Assembly: GCF_021353235.1 (NCBI RefSeq)
Contig: NZ_JAJTWT010000001.1
Span: forward strand, 682,001 to 746,000
Direction: 5' to 3'
Length of the DNA stretch: 64,000 nt
DNA from: Pelomonas caseinilytica
GTDB lineage: Bacteria > Pseudomonadota > Gammaproteobacteria > Burkholderiales > Burkholderiaceae_C
Shown here: positions 39,689 to 48,801 of the stretch, one piece after another
Numbering within the stretch: the first letter of the stretch is position 1
Layout of the letters: each line of letters starts with the position of its first letter
Made by a program: the position numbers and the translations under genes
Notes under the pieces: generated by a model
What the model was told of the DNA's origin: nothing
Seen by the model: only the letters and a program-made list of their open reading frames with translations
The model's database searches: none

Positions 39689-40669
39689 GATGGCGCCGAC
39701 GCTGCCGGTCACCGGCAGCACGATGCCGGTGATGTAGCCCGAGCACACCGGCGAGGCCAGGAAGACATAGGCCGGCGACAGCTCCTCGGGCTGGGCGGCG
39801 CGCTTCATGTCGGTGTCCTGGCCGAACTTGGCGACCTTCTCGGCCGGCGCATCCGCCGGGTTGAGCGGCGTCCACACCGGCCCCGGCGCCACGGCGTTGA
39901 CGCGGATGCCGCGCTCGACGAGGTTGCTGGCCAGCGACTTGGTCAAGGCATGGATGGCACCCTTGGTGGCCGAGTAGTCCAGCAGCTTGGCGCTGCCCTT
40001 GAGGCCGGTGACGGAGCCGGTATTGATGATGGAGGCGCCCTGCTTGAGGTGGGGCAGCGCCGCGCGCGCCATGCGCAGGTAGCCGCCGATGTTGGTGTCC
40101 AGCGTCTCGTGCATGCGCTCGTCGTCCAGTTCCTCCAGCGAGGCGGCATGCTCCTGGAAGGCGGCGTTGTTGACGAGCACGTCCAGCTTGCCGAAGCGCG
40201 CGATGACCTGTGCCACGGCGCTGTCGCACCAGGCGCGGTCCTTCACGTCGCCCTGCAGCAACAGGCACTGCCGGCCCTCGGCCTCGACGCAGCGCGCCGT
40301 CTCCTCGGCGTCTTCGGTGGAGGAGTGGAAGGCCACGGCCACGTCGGCGCCCTCGCGGGCGAACAGCACGGCCACGGCGCGGCCGATGCCGGAGTCGGCG
40401 CCGGTGATCAGCGCGACGAAATCCTGCAGCTTGCCGCTGCCCTTGTAGTCGGGCGCCATGAAGCGCGGCGCCAGCTCGAGTTCGGACTCGCGGCCGGGCT
40501 TGCGCACGTGCTGCGCGGGCAGTTTCTCGGGTTGCTCGCGGGCGCCGGCCTGCACGGCACCGCCCTCGCCCGAGGTCCCGCCCTGTTCGCCTTGCTGCCT
40601 GGCGTCGGTGTCGTCCTGCTGCTTCTGGATGCGGCGCTGGGCCTGCAGCGTGGAGTCTTTCTCGCTCAT
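39686..40669 (-). CDS. SDR-family oxidoreductase (general stress protein 39-like)
   Basis: 327 residues. A disordered Gln/Gly-rich N-region (about 1-60) precedes a classical SDR: cofactor motif TGADSGIG, DVLVNNAA, and catalytic Ser/Tyr/Lys in NTGSVTG and YSATK. It resembles YhdG/YdaD-type stress dehydrogenases; the substrate is unknown. ATG 40669 follows AAGGA. Its TAG stop is formed by the end of the palindromic element, so the original C-terminus may differ by a few residues. Confidence 0.9.
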   Translation of the reverse strand: MSEKDSTLQAQRRIQKQQDDTDARQQGEQGGTSGEGGAVQAGAREQPEKLPAQHVRKPGRESELELAPRFMAPDYKGSGKLQDFVALITGADSGIGRAVAVLFAREGADVAVAFHSSTEDAEETARCVEAEGRQCLLLQGDVKDRAWCDSAVAQVIARFGKLDVLVNNAAFQEHAASLEELDDERMHETLDTNIGGYLRMARAALPHLKQGASIINTGSVTGLKGSAKLLDYSATKGAIHALTKSLASNLVERGIRVNAVAPGPVWTPLNPADAPAEKVAKFGQDTDMKRAAQPEELSPAYVFLASPVCSGYITGIVLPVTGSVGAI

Positions 40670-40736
40670 GGGGAGTCCTTTCCGGGAGGTTGGCTGAGCC
40701 TTCATGCGGCAGCCGCCATGCCAGCTCACCGCGGCG

Positions 40737-41240
40737 TCAGCCGCCGCCGGGCTTCCTCGCCTCGGCCGCCTCGCTCTCCTTGCCGGAGGGCGTCTGCGCG
40801 TCCAGGCCCCGGTCGGGCGACTCGGCGACCTGGGCGATGCCGCCGGGGCGCTCGATCAACTCCTCGATGATGAAGTGGCCGTAGTACTGGGCCCGCTCGG
40901 CGCCACAGGCCCGGGCCGCCTCGGCCACCTGGGCGGCCTGCTCGTCGCCGCTGGCGGCCACCACCAGCCAGTGGTAGCCGCGCTCCGCCAAGGCGCGATG
41001 GGCCAGCACGAGGTTCATCTCCTGGCCGATGGCCGCGATGGGGCTGGCACGGGCGATGTCGTCGTCGATCTGCCGCAGCATCTCCCGGTCGCTGTAGCGG
41101 CGCACGGCCTGCGGACTCAGGCCCAGTCCGGCCAGCGCCGAGGCGGCGCGGTCGGCCTGCTCGGCCTGCGGAAACGAGATGACCACGTGGCCGACGGGTT
41201 TGAAGACGCCGAAGCTGCGCGGTGCGTCGGTGGTCGTCAT
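40737..41240 (-). CDS. hypothetical stress-related protein, 167 aa
   Basis: N-terminal beta-alpha fold (GHVVISFPQAEQADRAASAL) with a ferredoxin-like look, a middle helix (REMLRQIDDDIARASPIAAI), WLVVAASGDEQAAQVAEAAR, and YYGHFIIEELIERP near the end. Soluble; no family named with certainty. AAGGAG precedes ATG 41240. It is in the same orientation as the SDR gene, 67 bp upstream, and likely co-transcribed. Confidence 0.75.
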   Translation of the reverse strand: MTTTDAPRSFGVFKPVGHVVISFPQAEQADRAASALAGLGLSPQAVRRYSDREMLRQIDDDIARASPIAAIGQEMNLVLAHRALAERGYHWLVVAASGDEQAAQVAEAARACGAERAQYYGHFIIEELIERPGGIAQVAESPDRGLDAQTPSGKESEAAEARKPGGG

Positions 41241-41340
41241 GGGAACTCCTTGTTGAGTGGCCCGGCCGCGCGGCAAGGTGCGTGCCCGAAAGGCGGGCAT
41301 GCCGATTGCCATGAACTCCGGACCACCGCCGGAGATTCCG

Positions 41341-41796
41341 ATGCCCAAGCCTGCCCGCCAAACCGTGCTTTACGTGGAGGACCATCCGGTCAACGTCCTG
41401 CTCATGGCCGCCGTCCTGGAGCGCCGGCCCGATCTCGACCTCGTCGTCGCCAACACGGGAGCCGAGGCGCTGCGGCTGGCCGAGGGCCTGAGCCCCGTGC
41501 TGCTGCTGCTCGACCTCGGCTTGCCCGACTGCCATGGCAGCGAGCTGCTGCCGCGCCTGCGCGCCCTGCCCGGCTGCGCCTCGGCCCCGGCGGTGGCGGT
41601 CACGGCCGACGCTGACTTCGAGATCGAGGGCACGAGCTTCTGCGAGCTGTGGCCCAAGCCCCTCGTGATCGACCAGGTGCTGCAGCGCATCGACACGCTG
41701 ACCGGCAGCACCGCGGCTGCCCCGCCATCGCAGCGCAGCTTCGCGCCGCCCCCGGCCCGGCTGGCCCTGGCCTCGTTCGAGCCGGCCTGGCCCTGA
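41341..41796 (+). CDS. single-domain response regulator (CheY-like)
   Basis: 151 residues. The receiver has acidic YVEDHP, phospho-acceptor Asp58 (LLLLDLGLPD), AVTAD and WPKPL, then a ~30-residue Pro/Ala tail without an output domain. It may relay phosphate from one of the hybrid kinases (inference). GGAGATTCCG precedes ATG 41341. Confidence 0.85.
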   Translation: MPKPARQTVLYVEDHPVNVLLMAAVLERRPDLDLVVANTGAEALRLAEGLSPVLLLLDLGLPDCHGSELLPRLRALPGCASAPAVAVTADADFEIEGTSFCELWPKPLVIDQVLQRIDTLTGSTAAAPPSQRSFAPPPARLALASFEPAWP

Positions 41797-41824
41797 GACG
41801 TAGGCGGCGCGGGGTGGAGGGTGT

Positions 41825-42937
41825 TCACTCCGGAGCTCGGTGGATGACGCGGTGCACGAAATGCAGCTTGCGCACGGCCGGCGCCGACAGCACGAAGGGA
41901 TAGAAGTCCGCCACGCCCATGGCGCGTGAGAGTTCGTTCAGCACGCCGGTCAGCTCCATCCAGCTGTTGATGAGCTGTACGAAGCCGGCAGCGTCGGGGT
42001 CGGAGGCCTCGGCGACGACGTCGACCGTGAAGCGCTCGTAGCTGAGCTCCACGCGCTCGCCGTCCAGCCCGAAGCTGCGTGCCGTGTCCAGCGTGTCGAC
42101 GAGGTGCAGGTAATGGGCCCAGGTCTCAGCCCAGTCTTCCCAGGGATGGGCGCTGGCATAGGCACTGACGAAGCGCTGGCCCCAGTCCGTAGGCGCGCCG
42201 TTGGCATAGTGGCGCTGCAGCGCTGCCGCGTAGTCCTCGCGTTCGTCGCCGAACAGCGCGCGAAAGGGCTCCAACCACGCCGAGGCTTCGACGAGGCGCT
42301 GCCAGTAGTAGTGGCCGCATTCGTGGCGCAGGTGGCCGAGCAGGGTGCGGTAAGGCTCGCCGAGCTGGTCGCGCCGCTGCTCGCGCCGGGCGTCGTCGGC
42401 CTCCGACACGTCCAGCGTGATCACGCCATCCGCATGGCCGGTGACGACGCCCGGCCCTTCGGCCGGCGGCATCAGCAGGTCGAAGGCGAGGCCGTGCGCC
42501 GGGTCCTCCGCCTTGGATGCCACGGGCAGCTTCAGGCCGATGAGGGACGACACCAGCCGGCGCTTGGCCTGCTCCACGCGGCACCACCACAGCGCTGCGC
42601 CGGGCTGGCTCAGGTCGGGCACCGTGCGGGTGAGCCGGCAACAGCGGCACAGCGTGAAGCCTGCGGCCACCTCGTCGGCCTCCAGCAGCCAGTTGCAGGC
42701 CGCGGCGCTGTCGAGGTTGGCGCAACGGACATGGCGTGGCGCCCGGCGCGCCGGCACGCCGGCCTCGCGCCAGCCGCCCTGGCCGGCGCGCGGCGGCGCC
42801 GGCTCCAGCGCCAGCAGCGTGCCGCGCGTCGCCGCATAACCCAGCGGCCGGTGGCAGGCCAGGCATTCGCTGTTGCGGAAGAAGATGGGCCGGCCGCAGG
42901 CGCAGCTGTAGGCCCGCGGCGTGCGCGGGGGCGGCAC
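41825..42937 (-). CDS. zinc-binding metallopeptidase-family protein
   Basis: About 370 residues. An N-terminal zinc-ribbon (CACGRPIFFRNSECLACHRP) and further Cys (CANLDSAAACNWL, CRCCRLTRT) precede a peptidase-like domain with HECGHYYW (HExxH) and EDWAETWAHYLH. This matches the putative zinc-binding metallopeptidase family (Peptidase_Mx). No signal peptide, so cytoplasmic. The start is uncertain: GTG 42937 is the first usable codon after the PAP2 stop in frame. Confidence 0.82.
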   Translation of the reverse strand: MPPPRTPRAYSCACGRPIFFRNSECLACHRPLGYAATRGTLLALEPAPPRAGQGGWREAGVPARRAPRHVRCANLDSAAACNWLLEADEVAAGFTLCRCCRLTRTVPDLSQPGAALWWCRVEQAKRRLVSSLIGLKLPVASKAEDPAHGLAFDLLMPPAEGPGVVTGHADGVITLDVSEADDARREQRRDQLGEPYRTLLGHLRHECGHYYWQRLVEASAWLEPFRALFGDEREDYAAALQRHYANGAPTDWGQRFVSAYASAHPWEDWAETWAHYLHLVDTLDTARSFGLDGERVELSYERFTVDVVAEASDPDAAGFVQLINSWMELTGVLNELSRAMGVADFYPFVLSAPAVRKLHFVHRVIHRAPE

Positions 42938-42969
42938 GACACGGGTCGTGACGGGGGGGCGACACCACC

Positions 42970-43503
42970 TCAGCCCATCCACAGCACCAGGCTGGCCGTG
43001 GCGATGCCCAGCAGGGCGCCGACGACCACGTCGCTCGGGAAGTGCAGGCCCAGCACGACGCGAGCCAGCGCGACGAGGCCGGCGAAGCTCCACAGCAGCG
43101 GCCCGAGGCCCGGATGGAAGGACGACAGCAGCAGCGCGAAGGCGAAGGCGTGCAGGGCGTGGCCGCTCGGGAAGCTGAAGGCGTCGGGCACCTTGATGCA
43201 GGCACGGATGTCATCGCAGTGCTCGAAGGGGCGGCGGCGGCGCGTGCTGCGCTTGAGGGCGTAGTAGATGACGAGGTTGAGGGCGCCGAGCTGCAGCATC
43301 AGCAGCGCATGGCGGGCACCGTCGCGCTCCACCCAGGGCAGCAGCAGCACCAGCGCCACCCACAGCGGCCCGTCGGCCAGGCGGCTGCACAGCGCCAGCA
43401 GGCGCGGCAGTCGCGGGCGGGCCGCGACCCGGTGCAGGGCCTGGGCACCGCGCAGGTCGAGTTCGGCGCTGCGCAGCCGGTGGGCGTCAAGCCACGGCGG
43501 CAT
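42970..43503 (-). CDS. PAP2-family membrane phosphatase
   Basis: 177 residues with about five TM helices and all three PAP2 motifs: KRSTRRRRP, FSFPSGHALH and ARVVLGLHFPSDV. It dephosphorylates lipid phosphates (undecaprenyl pyrophosphate or phosphatidic acid) at the periplasmic face. ATG 43503 lies within the end of the upstream glycosyltransferase (17-bp overlap), so the two are coupled and may share a glycolipid pathway. Confidence 0.9.
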   Translation of the reverse strand: MPPWLDAHRLRSAELDLRGAQALHRVAARPRLPRLLALCSRLADGPLWVALVLLLPWVERDGARHALLMLQLGALNLVIYYALKRSTRRRRPFEHCDDIRACIKVPDAFSFPSGHALHAFAFALLLSSFHPGLGPLLWSFAGLVALARVVLGLHFPSDVVVGALLGIATASLVLWMG

Positions 43504-44656
43504 AGCGCGGCACGCTGCGGCCGGCCGTGGCCAGGCGCTGCAGCTGTTGCTCGAAGCGGCGCAGCACGCCGTCCCAGTCGGCCTCGCGCGCCGTGCGGCG
43601 GGCCTCCAGGCGCAGCAGGCCGTCGGGCGCCGACGCGTCGAGGGCGCGGGTGGCCGCGTCGAGGAAGGCGTCGGCCGCGTCCAGCCCGTCGCAGGGCGGC
43701 GCCAGGCAGCCGTTGACGCCGTCGCGCACATGCAGGCCCGCCGCGCCGGTGTCGAAGGCGGCCACCGCCAGGCCGCTGGCCAGGGCCTCCAGCGTCACGT
43801 TGCCGAAGGTGTCGGTCAGGCTGGGGAAGAGGAAGACGTCGGCGCTGGCGTAGTGGCGTGCCAGCTCCAGGCCGGTCTGCATGCCGACGAAGCGCGCGCT
43901 CGGATGGGCCCGCTCGAGCCGAGCCCGCATGGGGCCGTCACCGACGACCACCATGCGCAGGCCGGGGCGGCGCGCGCTCAAGCGCTCGAAGGTCTGCAGC
44001 GCGAGGCCGGCGTTCTTCTCGGCGGCCAGCCGGCCGACGTAGAGCATGACGCGGTGCTCTTCGCCGACCCGCCATTCGCGCCGCAGCCAGGGGTCGCGCC
44101 GCTCGGGCGCGAAGCGCCGGGCGTCGACGCCGCGGCCCAGCACATGCAGCCGCTCGAAGCCGCGGGCCGAGAGCTGGCGGGCGAGTTCCGGCGTGGGGAC
44201 GAAGTTGCCGCTGGCCATGGCGTGCAGGCGGCGCAGATACCCCAGCACCACCGGTTCGAACCAGCCCAGGCCGTAATGCCCGCAATAGGCGTGGAAGTTG
44301 GTGCGGAAGTCGGCGCTGGTGGGAATGCCCTCGGCGCGCGCCGCCTTCAGCGCCGCCCAGCCGAGCGGGCCGGGCGTGGTGGCGTGCACGAGGTCGGGCA
44401 GACCCTCGCGGCGCCACAGGGCGCGCAGGCCGGCGGGCGTCGCCCAGCCGAAGCGCAGCTCGGGATACATGGGAATGGGCCCGCCACCGCAACGCCATTC
44501 GTCGGCGTCGCGGCGCGGGCCTTCGTCGGGCCGGCGCGGGCGGATCAGCTGGACCGCATGCCCGCTGCCACACAGGTGACGCACGGTGCGTTCGGCCGTG
44601 AGCGACACGCCGTTGATCTCGGGCGGAAAGGTCTCGGTGACATAGGCGATGCGCAC
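43487..44656 (-). CDS. GT4 glycosyltransferase (alpha-mannosyltransferase/digalactosyl-like)
   Basis: 389 residues. Starts VRIAYVTETFPPEINGVSLT, the N-terminal signature of GT4 enzymes that transfer hexoses to diacylglycerol or phosphatidylinositol. The C-domain has LYVGRLAAEKN, VVVGDGPMRARLE and PSLTDTFGNVTLEALASGLAV. With the coupled PAP2 phosphatase this suggests membrane glycolipid synthesis (inference). GTG 44656 is chosen because GGAG lies 9 bases upstream and the motif begins there. Confidence 0.9.
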   Translation of the reverse strand: MRIAYVTETFPPEINGVSLTAERTVRHLCGSGHAVQLIRPRRPDEGPRRDADEWRCGGGPIPMYPELRFGWATPAGLRALWRREGLPDLVHATTPGPLGWAALKAARAEGIPTSADFRTNFHAYCGHYGLGWFEPVVLGYLRRLHAMASGNFVPTPELARQLSARGFERLHVLGRGVDARRFAPERRDPWLRREWRVGEEHRVMLYVGRLAAEKNAGLALQTFERLSARRPGLRMVVVGDGPMRARLERAHPSARFVGMQTGLELARHYASADVFLFPSLTDTFGNVTLEALASGLAVAAFDTGAAGLHVRDGVNGCLAPPCDGLDAADAFLDAATRALDASAPDGLLRLEARRTAREADWDGVLRRFEQQLQRLATAGRSVPRYAAVA

Positions 44657-44822
44657 GGGCGTCACTCCGGAGTGGAATTCGGATGTGCCGGCAAGCGCAA
44701 TGCCCGGGGAGGCGGGCATGCCGCTTGCCCTCGGGTCCTTCCACCCCAGCTGCTCACACCATGACGACACTGCCTCGGCGCGCCCGCGCTTCCGGAGAAA
44801 CCGCGCCAACCCGCCGGCCGTC

Positions 44823-45479
44823 ATGCTGATGCTGTTCACCTCCGGGCCCCTGCGCTGGCGCAGCACGCCGGTGCAGGACGTGGGCCCCCTGCCCGTGCGC
44901 ACCCCAGCCCCGGACCGGCCGGCCGTATTCATCGGCCAGGACGGCACCCTGGTCGACGACCTGCCCTACAACACCGACCCCGCACTGCTGCGCTTCAAGC
45001 CCGACGCCGTCGACGCCCTGAAGGCGCTCTCGGCCGAGGGCTTCGCCCTGCTGGTGGTGACGCACCAGAGCGGGCTCGCGCGGGGCTACGTCACGCGCAG
45101 CCAGTTCGCGCGGCTGCAGGGGGCGCTGGAGGCGCGCCTGCGCGAGGCCGGCGTCGTGCTGCTCGACTCCCTCGTCTGCCCGCATGCGCCGGCGCCGGAC
45201 GGCAGACCCTCGTGCCTGTGCCGCAAGCCGGCACCCGGCCTGCTGGTGCGCGCCGCGCGCCGCCACGGCATCGACCTGGTGCGGTCGTGGATGGTGGGCC
45301 ACACCTTGGACGACATCGAAGCAGGCCACCGCGCCGGCTGCCGGACGTTGCTGCTGGGAGGCGATGCTGCCGAGTCCCCGCGCCTGACGCCACTGCGCCA
45401 TCCCGACGCCCGGTGCGACGGCTGGGACGCAGTGGCCCAGCGCATCACGCCGATGCCGGCCGAGCCGCCTGCGACCTGA
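44823..45479 (+). CDS. HAD-IIIA (GmhB-like) protein lacking the nucleophilic Asp
   Basis: 218 residues. Layout of histidinol-phosphatase/heptose-bisphosphatase-type HAD proteins: LLVVTHQSGLARGYVT (motif II), zinc-like CPHAPAPDGRPSCLCRKPAPG, and MVGHTLDDIEAGHRAGC (motif IV). Motif I should be DxDGT but reads GQDGT at 38-42, so the nucleophile is Gly and only the second Asp remains. It is therefore probably catalytically dead or repurposed. ATG 44823 (or 44829) is the likely start. Overlaps the topoisomerase gene end by 35 bp. Confidence 0.8.
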   Translation: MLMLFTSGPLRWRSTPVQDVGPLPVRTPAPDRPAVFIGQDGTLVDDLPYNTDPALLRFKPDAVDALKALSAEGFALLVVTHQSGLARGYVTRSQFARLQGALEARLREAGVVLLDSLVCPHAPAPDGRPSCLCRKPAPGLLVRAARRHGIDLVRSWMVGHTLDDIEAGHRAGCRTLLLGGDAAESPRLTPLRHPDARCDGWDAVAQRITPMPAEPPAT

Positions 45480-46584
45480 CGGCGGAGCCCGTGGCGCGCC
45501 GGGCCGGCGGCGGCGCGGGCGCCGGGCGCCTCGTCCGCAGCAGCGCCATCAGGCGGCGCTCGGCGGCGCTGAGGCCGTCCTTGGGTGCCGGCGCCAGCAC
45601 CCAAGGCTGGCTGCGCAGCGCCGCGCGCGCCGCTTCGTCGTGCAGGCTGTCGGCGAGGGCCAGGACCCGCGGGTGGATGTAAGCCTTGCGGCAAACGGCG
45701 GGGGTGTTGCCCAGGCGCTGGGCCACCGCCGCCACGAGCTGGGCCGGCCGGCAGGGTTCGGCGCCCTCGGCGCCGGCCTGCAGGGTCAGCTCCAGGGCCA
45801 GCACGCTGCCATGCCAGGTGCGGAAGTCCTTGGCCGTCACGCGCTGGCCGGCCGCCTCGGCCAGCCAGGCGTTGACGTCGGCCGAGTCGAGTGGCCGGCT
45901 CTCGCCGTCGTCGTCGACATAACGGAACAGCTCCTGGCCAGGCAGCTCGCGGCAGCGCCTGACGATGCGGGCGACGCGCCGGTCGGCCAGCTTCACCTGG
46001 TGGCGCACGCCGCTCTTGCCGACGAAGGACAGCTCGATGGCGTCGCCCTGCACGCCGGCATGGCGGTTGCGCAGGGTGGACAGGCCGAAGGAGCCGTTCT
46101 CGCGGGCGTAGGCGGCGTTGCCGATGCGCAGCCACGTGGTGTCGAGCAGCCGCACCAGGGCCGCCAACACGCGTTCGCGGGTGGGCTCGCCGGGGCCGGC
46201 CAGCGCACGCTGCACGCGCCGCCGCAACCTGGGGAGCACGGCACCAAAGCGAAGCAGGCCGTCGAACTTGGTCTGGCCGCGGCCTGCCATCCAGTCAGGG
46301 TGGTAGCGGTATTGCTTGCGCCCGCGGGCGTCGCGGCCGGTGGCCTGCAGGTGGCTGTCGGCACGCGGGCTGATCCACACCGAGGTCCAGGCCGGGGGGA
46401 TGACGAGGCTGCTGATGCGCGCCAGCGTCGCCTCGTCGTGGACGCGGCGCCCCTGGGCGTCCAAGTAGTCGAAGCCGCCGCCGGTGCGCGGACGGCGCGT
46501 CAGGCCGGGGCCGCCGTCGCTGAGCCAGCGCAGGCCGGCGACGCCGGCGGGGGGTGGGGACGAGGTCGAGGACGAAGTCGGCAT
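45445..46584 (-). CDS. DNA topoisomerase IB (poxvirus-like)
   Basis: 379 residues. An N-domain (GFDYLDAQGRRVHDEATLAR) precedes the catalytic core with RIGNAAYARENGSFGLSTLR, ELSFVGKSGVRH, KDFRTWHGSVLALE and CRKAYIHP, where Tyr about 302 is the nucleophile that forms the 3'-phosphotyrosine. It relaxes supercoils without ATP. The C-tail is Pro/Arg-rich. ATG 46584 is taken because the upstream frame runs into the divergent glycosyltransferase. Confidence 0.93.
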   Translation of the reverse strand: MPTSSSTSSPPPAGVAGLRWLSDGGPGLTRRPRTGGGFDYLDAQGRRVHDEATLARISSLVIPPAWTSVWISPRADSHLQATGRDARGRKQYRYHPDWMAGRGQTKFDGLLRFGAVLPRLRRRVQRALAGPGEPTRERVLAALVRLLDTTWLRIGNAAYARENGSFGLSTLRNRHAGVQGDAIELSFVGKSGVRHQVKLADRRVARIVRRCRELPGQELFRYVDDDGESRPLDSADVNAWLAEAAGQRVTAKDFRTWHGSVLALELTLQAGAEGAEPCRPAQLVAAVAQRLGNTPAVCRKAYIHPRVLALADSLHDEAARAALRSQPWVLAPAPKDGLSAAERRLMALLRTRRPAPAPPPARRATGSAVRSQAARPASA

Positions 46585-46640
46585 GCCCCGCCGCAGGCAG
46601 GCGGTGTGCCCGCAGGCACACCGTTTGCCCCGGCGCGCCA

Positions 46641-47897
46641 ATGCACATGAAATACCACCTGCCCAGGCCGCAGGCCGAGCCGGCCCACACGCCGCCTGCG
46701 GCGGGCCCCCATCTGCTGGACGTGTCGATGTTCTGGGGCGCCACCGGCGGCGTGCGCCGCGTGCTGACGGCCAAGCACGAGCGGCTGCGCGAGCTGGGCT
46801 GGCGGCACACGGTCATCGCCCCCGGCGCCCGGGGCAGCGGCCTGATCGACTGCGGCGGCCTGCCCCTGCCCCACAGCGGCGGCTACCGCATGGTGCTGGG
46901 CCGCGGCCGGGCGATGCGGCAGATGGCGTTCGTGGCACCCGACCTGATCGAGTCCGCCGACCCCTACACGCTGGCCTGGGCGTCGCTGGCCGCCGCTGAG
47001 CGGCTGCGCGTGCCGGCCGTGGCCTTCTGCCACAGCAACCTGCCGGCCGTGATGGCGCGGCTGGCCAGCGGTGCGGGCGCGGCGGCGACCTGGCGCGGCC
47101 GCACGGCCGAGCGCTGGGCGCGGCGCTACCTCGTCAACCTGTACCGGCACTTCGACCTCGTCATGGCCCCCAGCATCGGCCTGGCCCAGAGCCTGCAGGC
47201 CTGGGGCGTGCCGCGCGTCACCGTGCAGCCGCTGGGGGTGGACTGCTCCGTCTTCACGCCCTGCGCCCAGGACGAAGCCTGGCGCCGCGAGCTCTGCCGC
47301 GAGCACGGGCTGGACGCCTCGACGCGGATCTTCATCTACACCGGCCGCTACGCGCCCGAGAAGAACCTGCAGCTGCTGGCCGACGCCGTGCGGCGCCTCG
47401 GCAAGGGCCATGTGCTGGTGGCCGTGGGCAACGGGCCGGCGCCGCCGGCAGGGCCGCAGGTGCTGAGGCTGCCGCCCGAGAACGACGGCCACCGGCTGGC
47501 CCGCATGGTGGCCAGCGCGGACGTCTACGTGCACGCCGGCGACCAGGAGACCTTCGGCCTCGGCGTTCTGGAGGCCATGGCCTGCGGCACGCCGGTGGTG
47601 GCGGCCCGGGCGGCCGGCCTGGCGGAGCTGGCCTACGGCGCCGGCCTGCTGGTGAGCCGGCCGAAGGTGGACGCCTGGGCCGAGGCGATGGAGGCCAGCC
47701 TGAGCTCCAACCACGCGGCACAGCGCCGCAACGCGCTGGCCCGTGCCCAGGCCCAGGACTGGCCGCGCGTCATGGCGCAGATGACGCAGCGCTACACCGC
47801 CCTGCTCGGCCGTGCCGCGGCCCCGGCGGAGGCCCCGCCCGCACGCGCGGGCCTGGCCCTGCCTTCGCTGGCCAGCCCGCTGGCCCGCCACCGTTGA
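46641..47897 (+). CDS. GT4 glycosyltransferase
   Basis: 418 residues of GT-B fold: N-domain LLDVSMFWGATGGVRRVLTA, AVAFCHSNLPAVMARL; C-domain FIYTGRYAPEKNLQLLADAV, VAVGNGP, VYVHAGDQETFGLGVLEAMA. It should transfer a sugar to a surface glycan or lipid. Its TGA is overlapped by the TTG start of the next gene (TTGA), so the deacetylase is coupled to it. Confidence 0.9.
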   Translation: MHMKYHLPRPQAEPAHTPPAAGPHLLDVSMFWGATGGVRRVLTAKHERLRELGWRHTVIAPGARGSGLIDCGGLPLPHSGGYRMVLGRGRAMRQMAFVAPDLIESADPYTLAWASLAAAERLRVPAVAFCHSNLPAVMARLASGAGAAATWRGRTAERWARRYLVNLYRHFDLVMAPSIGLAQSLQAWGVPRVTVQPLGVDCSVFTPCAQDEAWRRELCREHGLDASTRIFIYTGRYAPEKNLQLLADAVRRLGKGHVLVAVGNGPAPPAGPQVLRLPPENDGHRLARMVASADVYVHAGDQETFGLGVLEAMACGTPVVAARAAGLAELAYGAGLLVSRPKVDAWAEAMEASLSSNHAAQRRNALARAQAQDWPRVMAQMTQRYTALLGRAAAPAEAPPARAGLALPSLASPLARHR

Positions 47898-48688
47898 ACG
47901 CCCGTCTGGCCGGCGCGCACGAGTCGACGCTCGCCGGCGCGCTGAGCGTGGTGCTGCACGACGTGGCACCGGCCACCTGGCCCGAGTGCGTGCGACTGCT
48001 GGGCGAGCTGCGACGCTGCGCGGCGGACGCGGGTGTCGTGCTGCCGCTGACGCTGCTGGTGGTGCCGCGCATGCATGGCGACCCGGCGGCACCACCGCGC
48101 TACCTGCGCTGGCTGCACGGCATGGCCGAGGCCGGGCACGAGCTGGCCTTGCACGGCCTGACGCACCGTGACGAAGGTCCGCCGCCGCGGGGCCTGCGCG
48201 ACTACCTGCTGCGCCGGCACTACACGGCCAGCGAGGGCGAGTTCGCGGCGCTGTCGCATGCCGAGGCCCTGGAGAGGCTGCAGGAGGGTCAGGACTGGGC
48301 ACGTCGGCACGACCTGACGATGCCGGGCTTCGTGCCGCCGGCCTGGCTGCTGAGCACGCCCGGGCTGCAGGCCGTGGCGGACGCGGGCTTTCGCCACACC
48401 TGCACGCTGTGGCAGCTCATCTCGCTGCCACAGCGGCGGGCGCTCGCCGCGCCGGCCCTGGTCTTCAGCACGAGGGCGGCGTGGCGCCGCGCCAGCTCGC
48501 TGGTGTGGAACACGCTGCTGGCGCGGCGCGCCGCCGCCGCACCGCTGCTGCGCCTGGAGCTGCACCCTGGCGACGCCGTGCACCTGCCCATCCTGCGCTG
48601 CTGGACGCGGCTGCTGGCGCAGGCACTGCAGGCGCGCACGCCGCTGCGGCTGGGCGAGGCCGCCCTGCTCGCGCGGCAGCCGGCCTGA
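47894..48688 (+). CDS. DUF2334 polysaccharide-deacetylase-like protein
   Basis: 264 residues of the NodB-like fold: SVVLHDVAPATWP (metal Asp), HELALHGLTHRDEG (HxxxH), MPGFVPPAWLLS, and LRLELHPGDAVH near the end. This is the DUF2334/PF10096 pattern. It may remove acetyl groups from a glycan made by the coupled glycosyltransferase. The start is TTG 47894 overlapping the previous stop. Confidence 0.88.
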   Translation: MNARLAGAHESTLAGALSVVLHDVAPATWPECVRLLGELRRCAADAGVVLPLTLLVVPRMHGDPAAPPRYLRWLHGMAEAGHELALHGLTHRDEGPPPRGLRDYLLRRHYTASEGEFAALSHAEALERLQEGQDWARRHDLTMPGFVPPAWLLSTPGLQAVADAGFRHTCTLWQLISLPQRRALAAPALVFSTRAAWRRASSLVWNTLLARRAAAAPLLRLELHPGDAVHLPILRCWTRLLAQALQARTPLRLGEAALLARQPA

Positions 48689-48713
48689 GGGCCTCGCAGC
48701 GAATGCCGAAATG

Positions 48714-48786
48714 CAGCCACAAAGGCACAGAGCCACAGAGACAAAAGCTCTGTGTTTCCTCTGTGTCTCCGTGCCTCTGTGGTTGC
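48714..48786. repeat. dispersed CACAGAG hairpin repeat, copy D
   Basis: Left arm CAGCCACAAAGGCACAGAG and right arm CTCTGTGTCTCCGTGCCTCT (to 48786) with a short loop, between convergent genes, about 26 bp after the deacetylase stop. Confidence 0.82.
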
Positions 48787-48801
48787 CTTTGAAGTTTCAG
48801 T

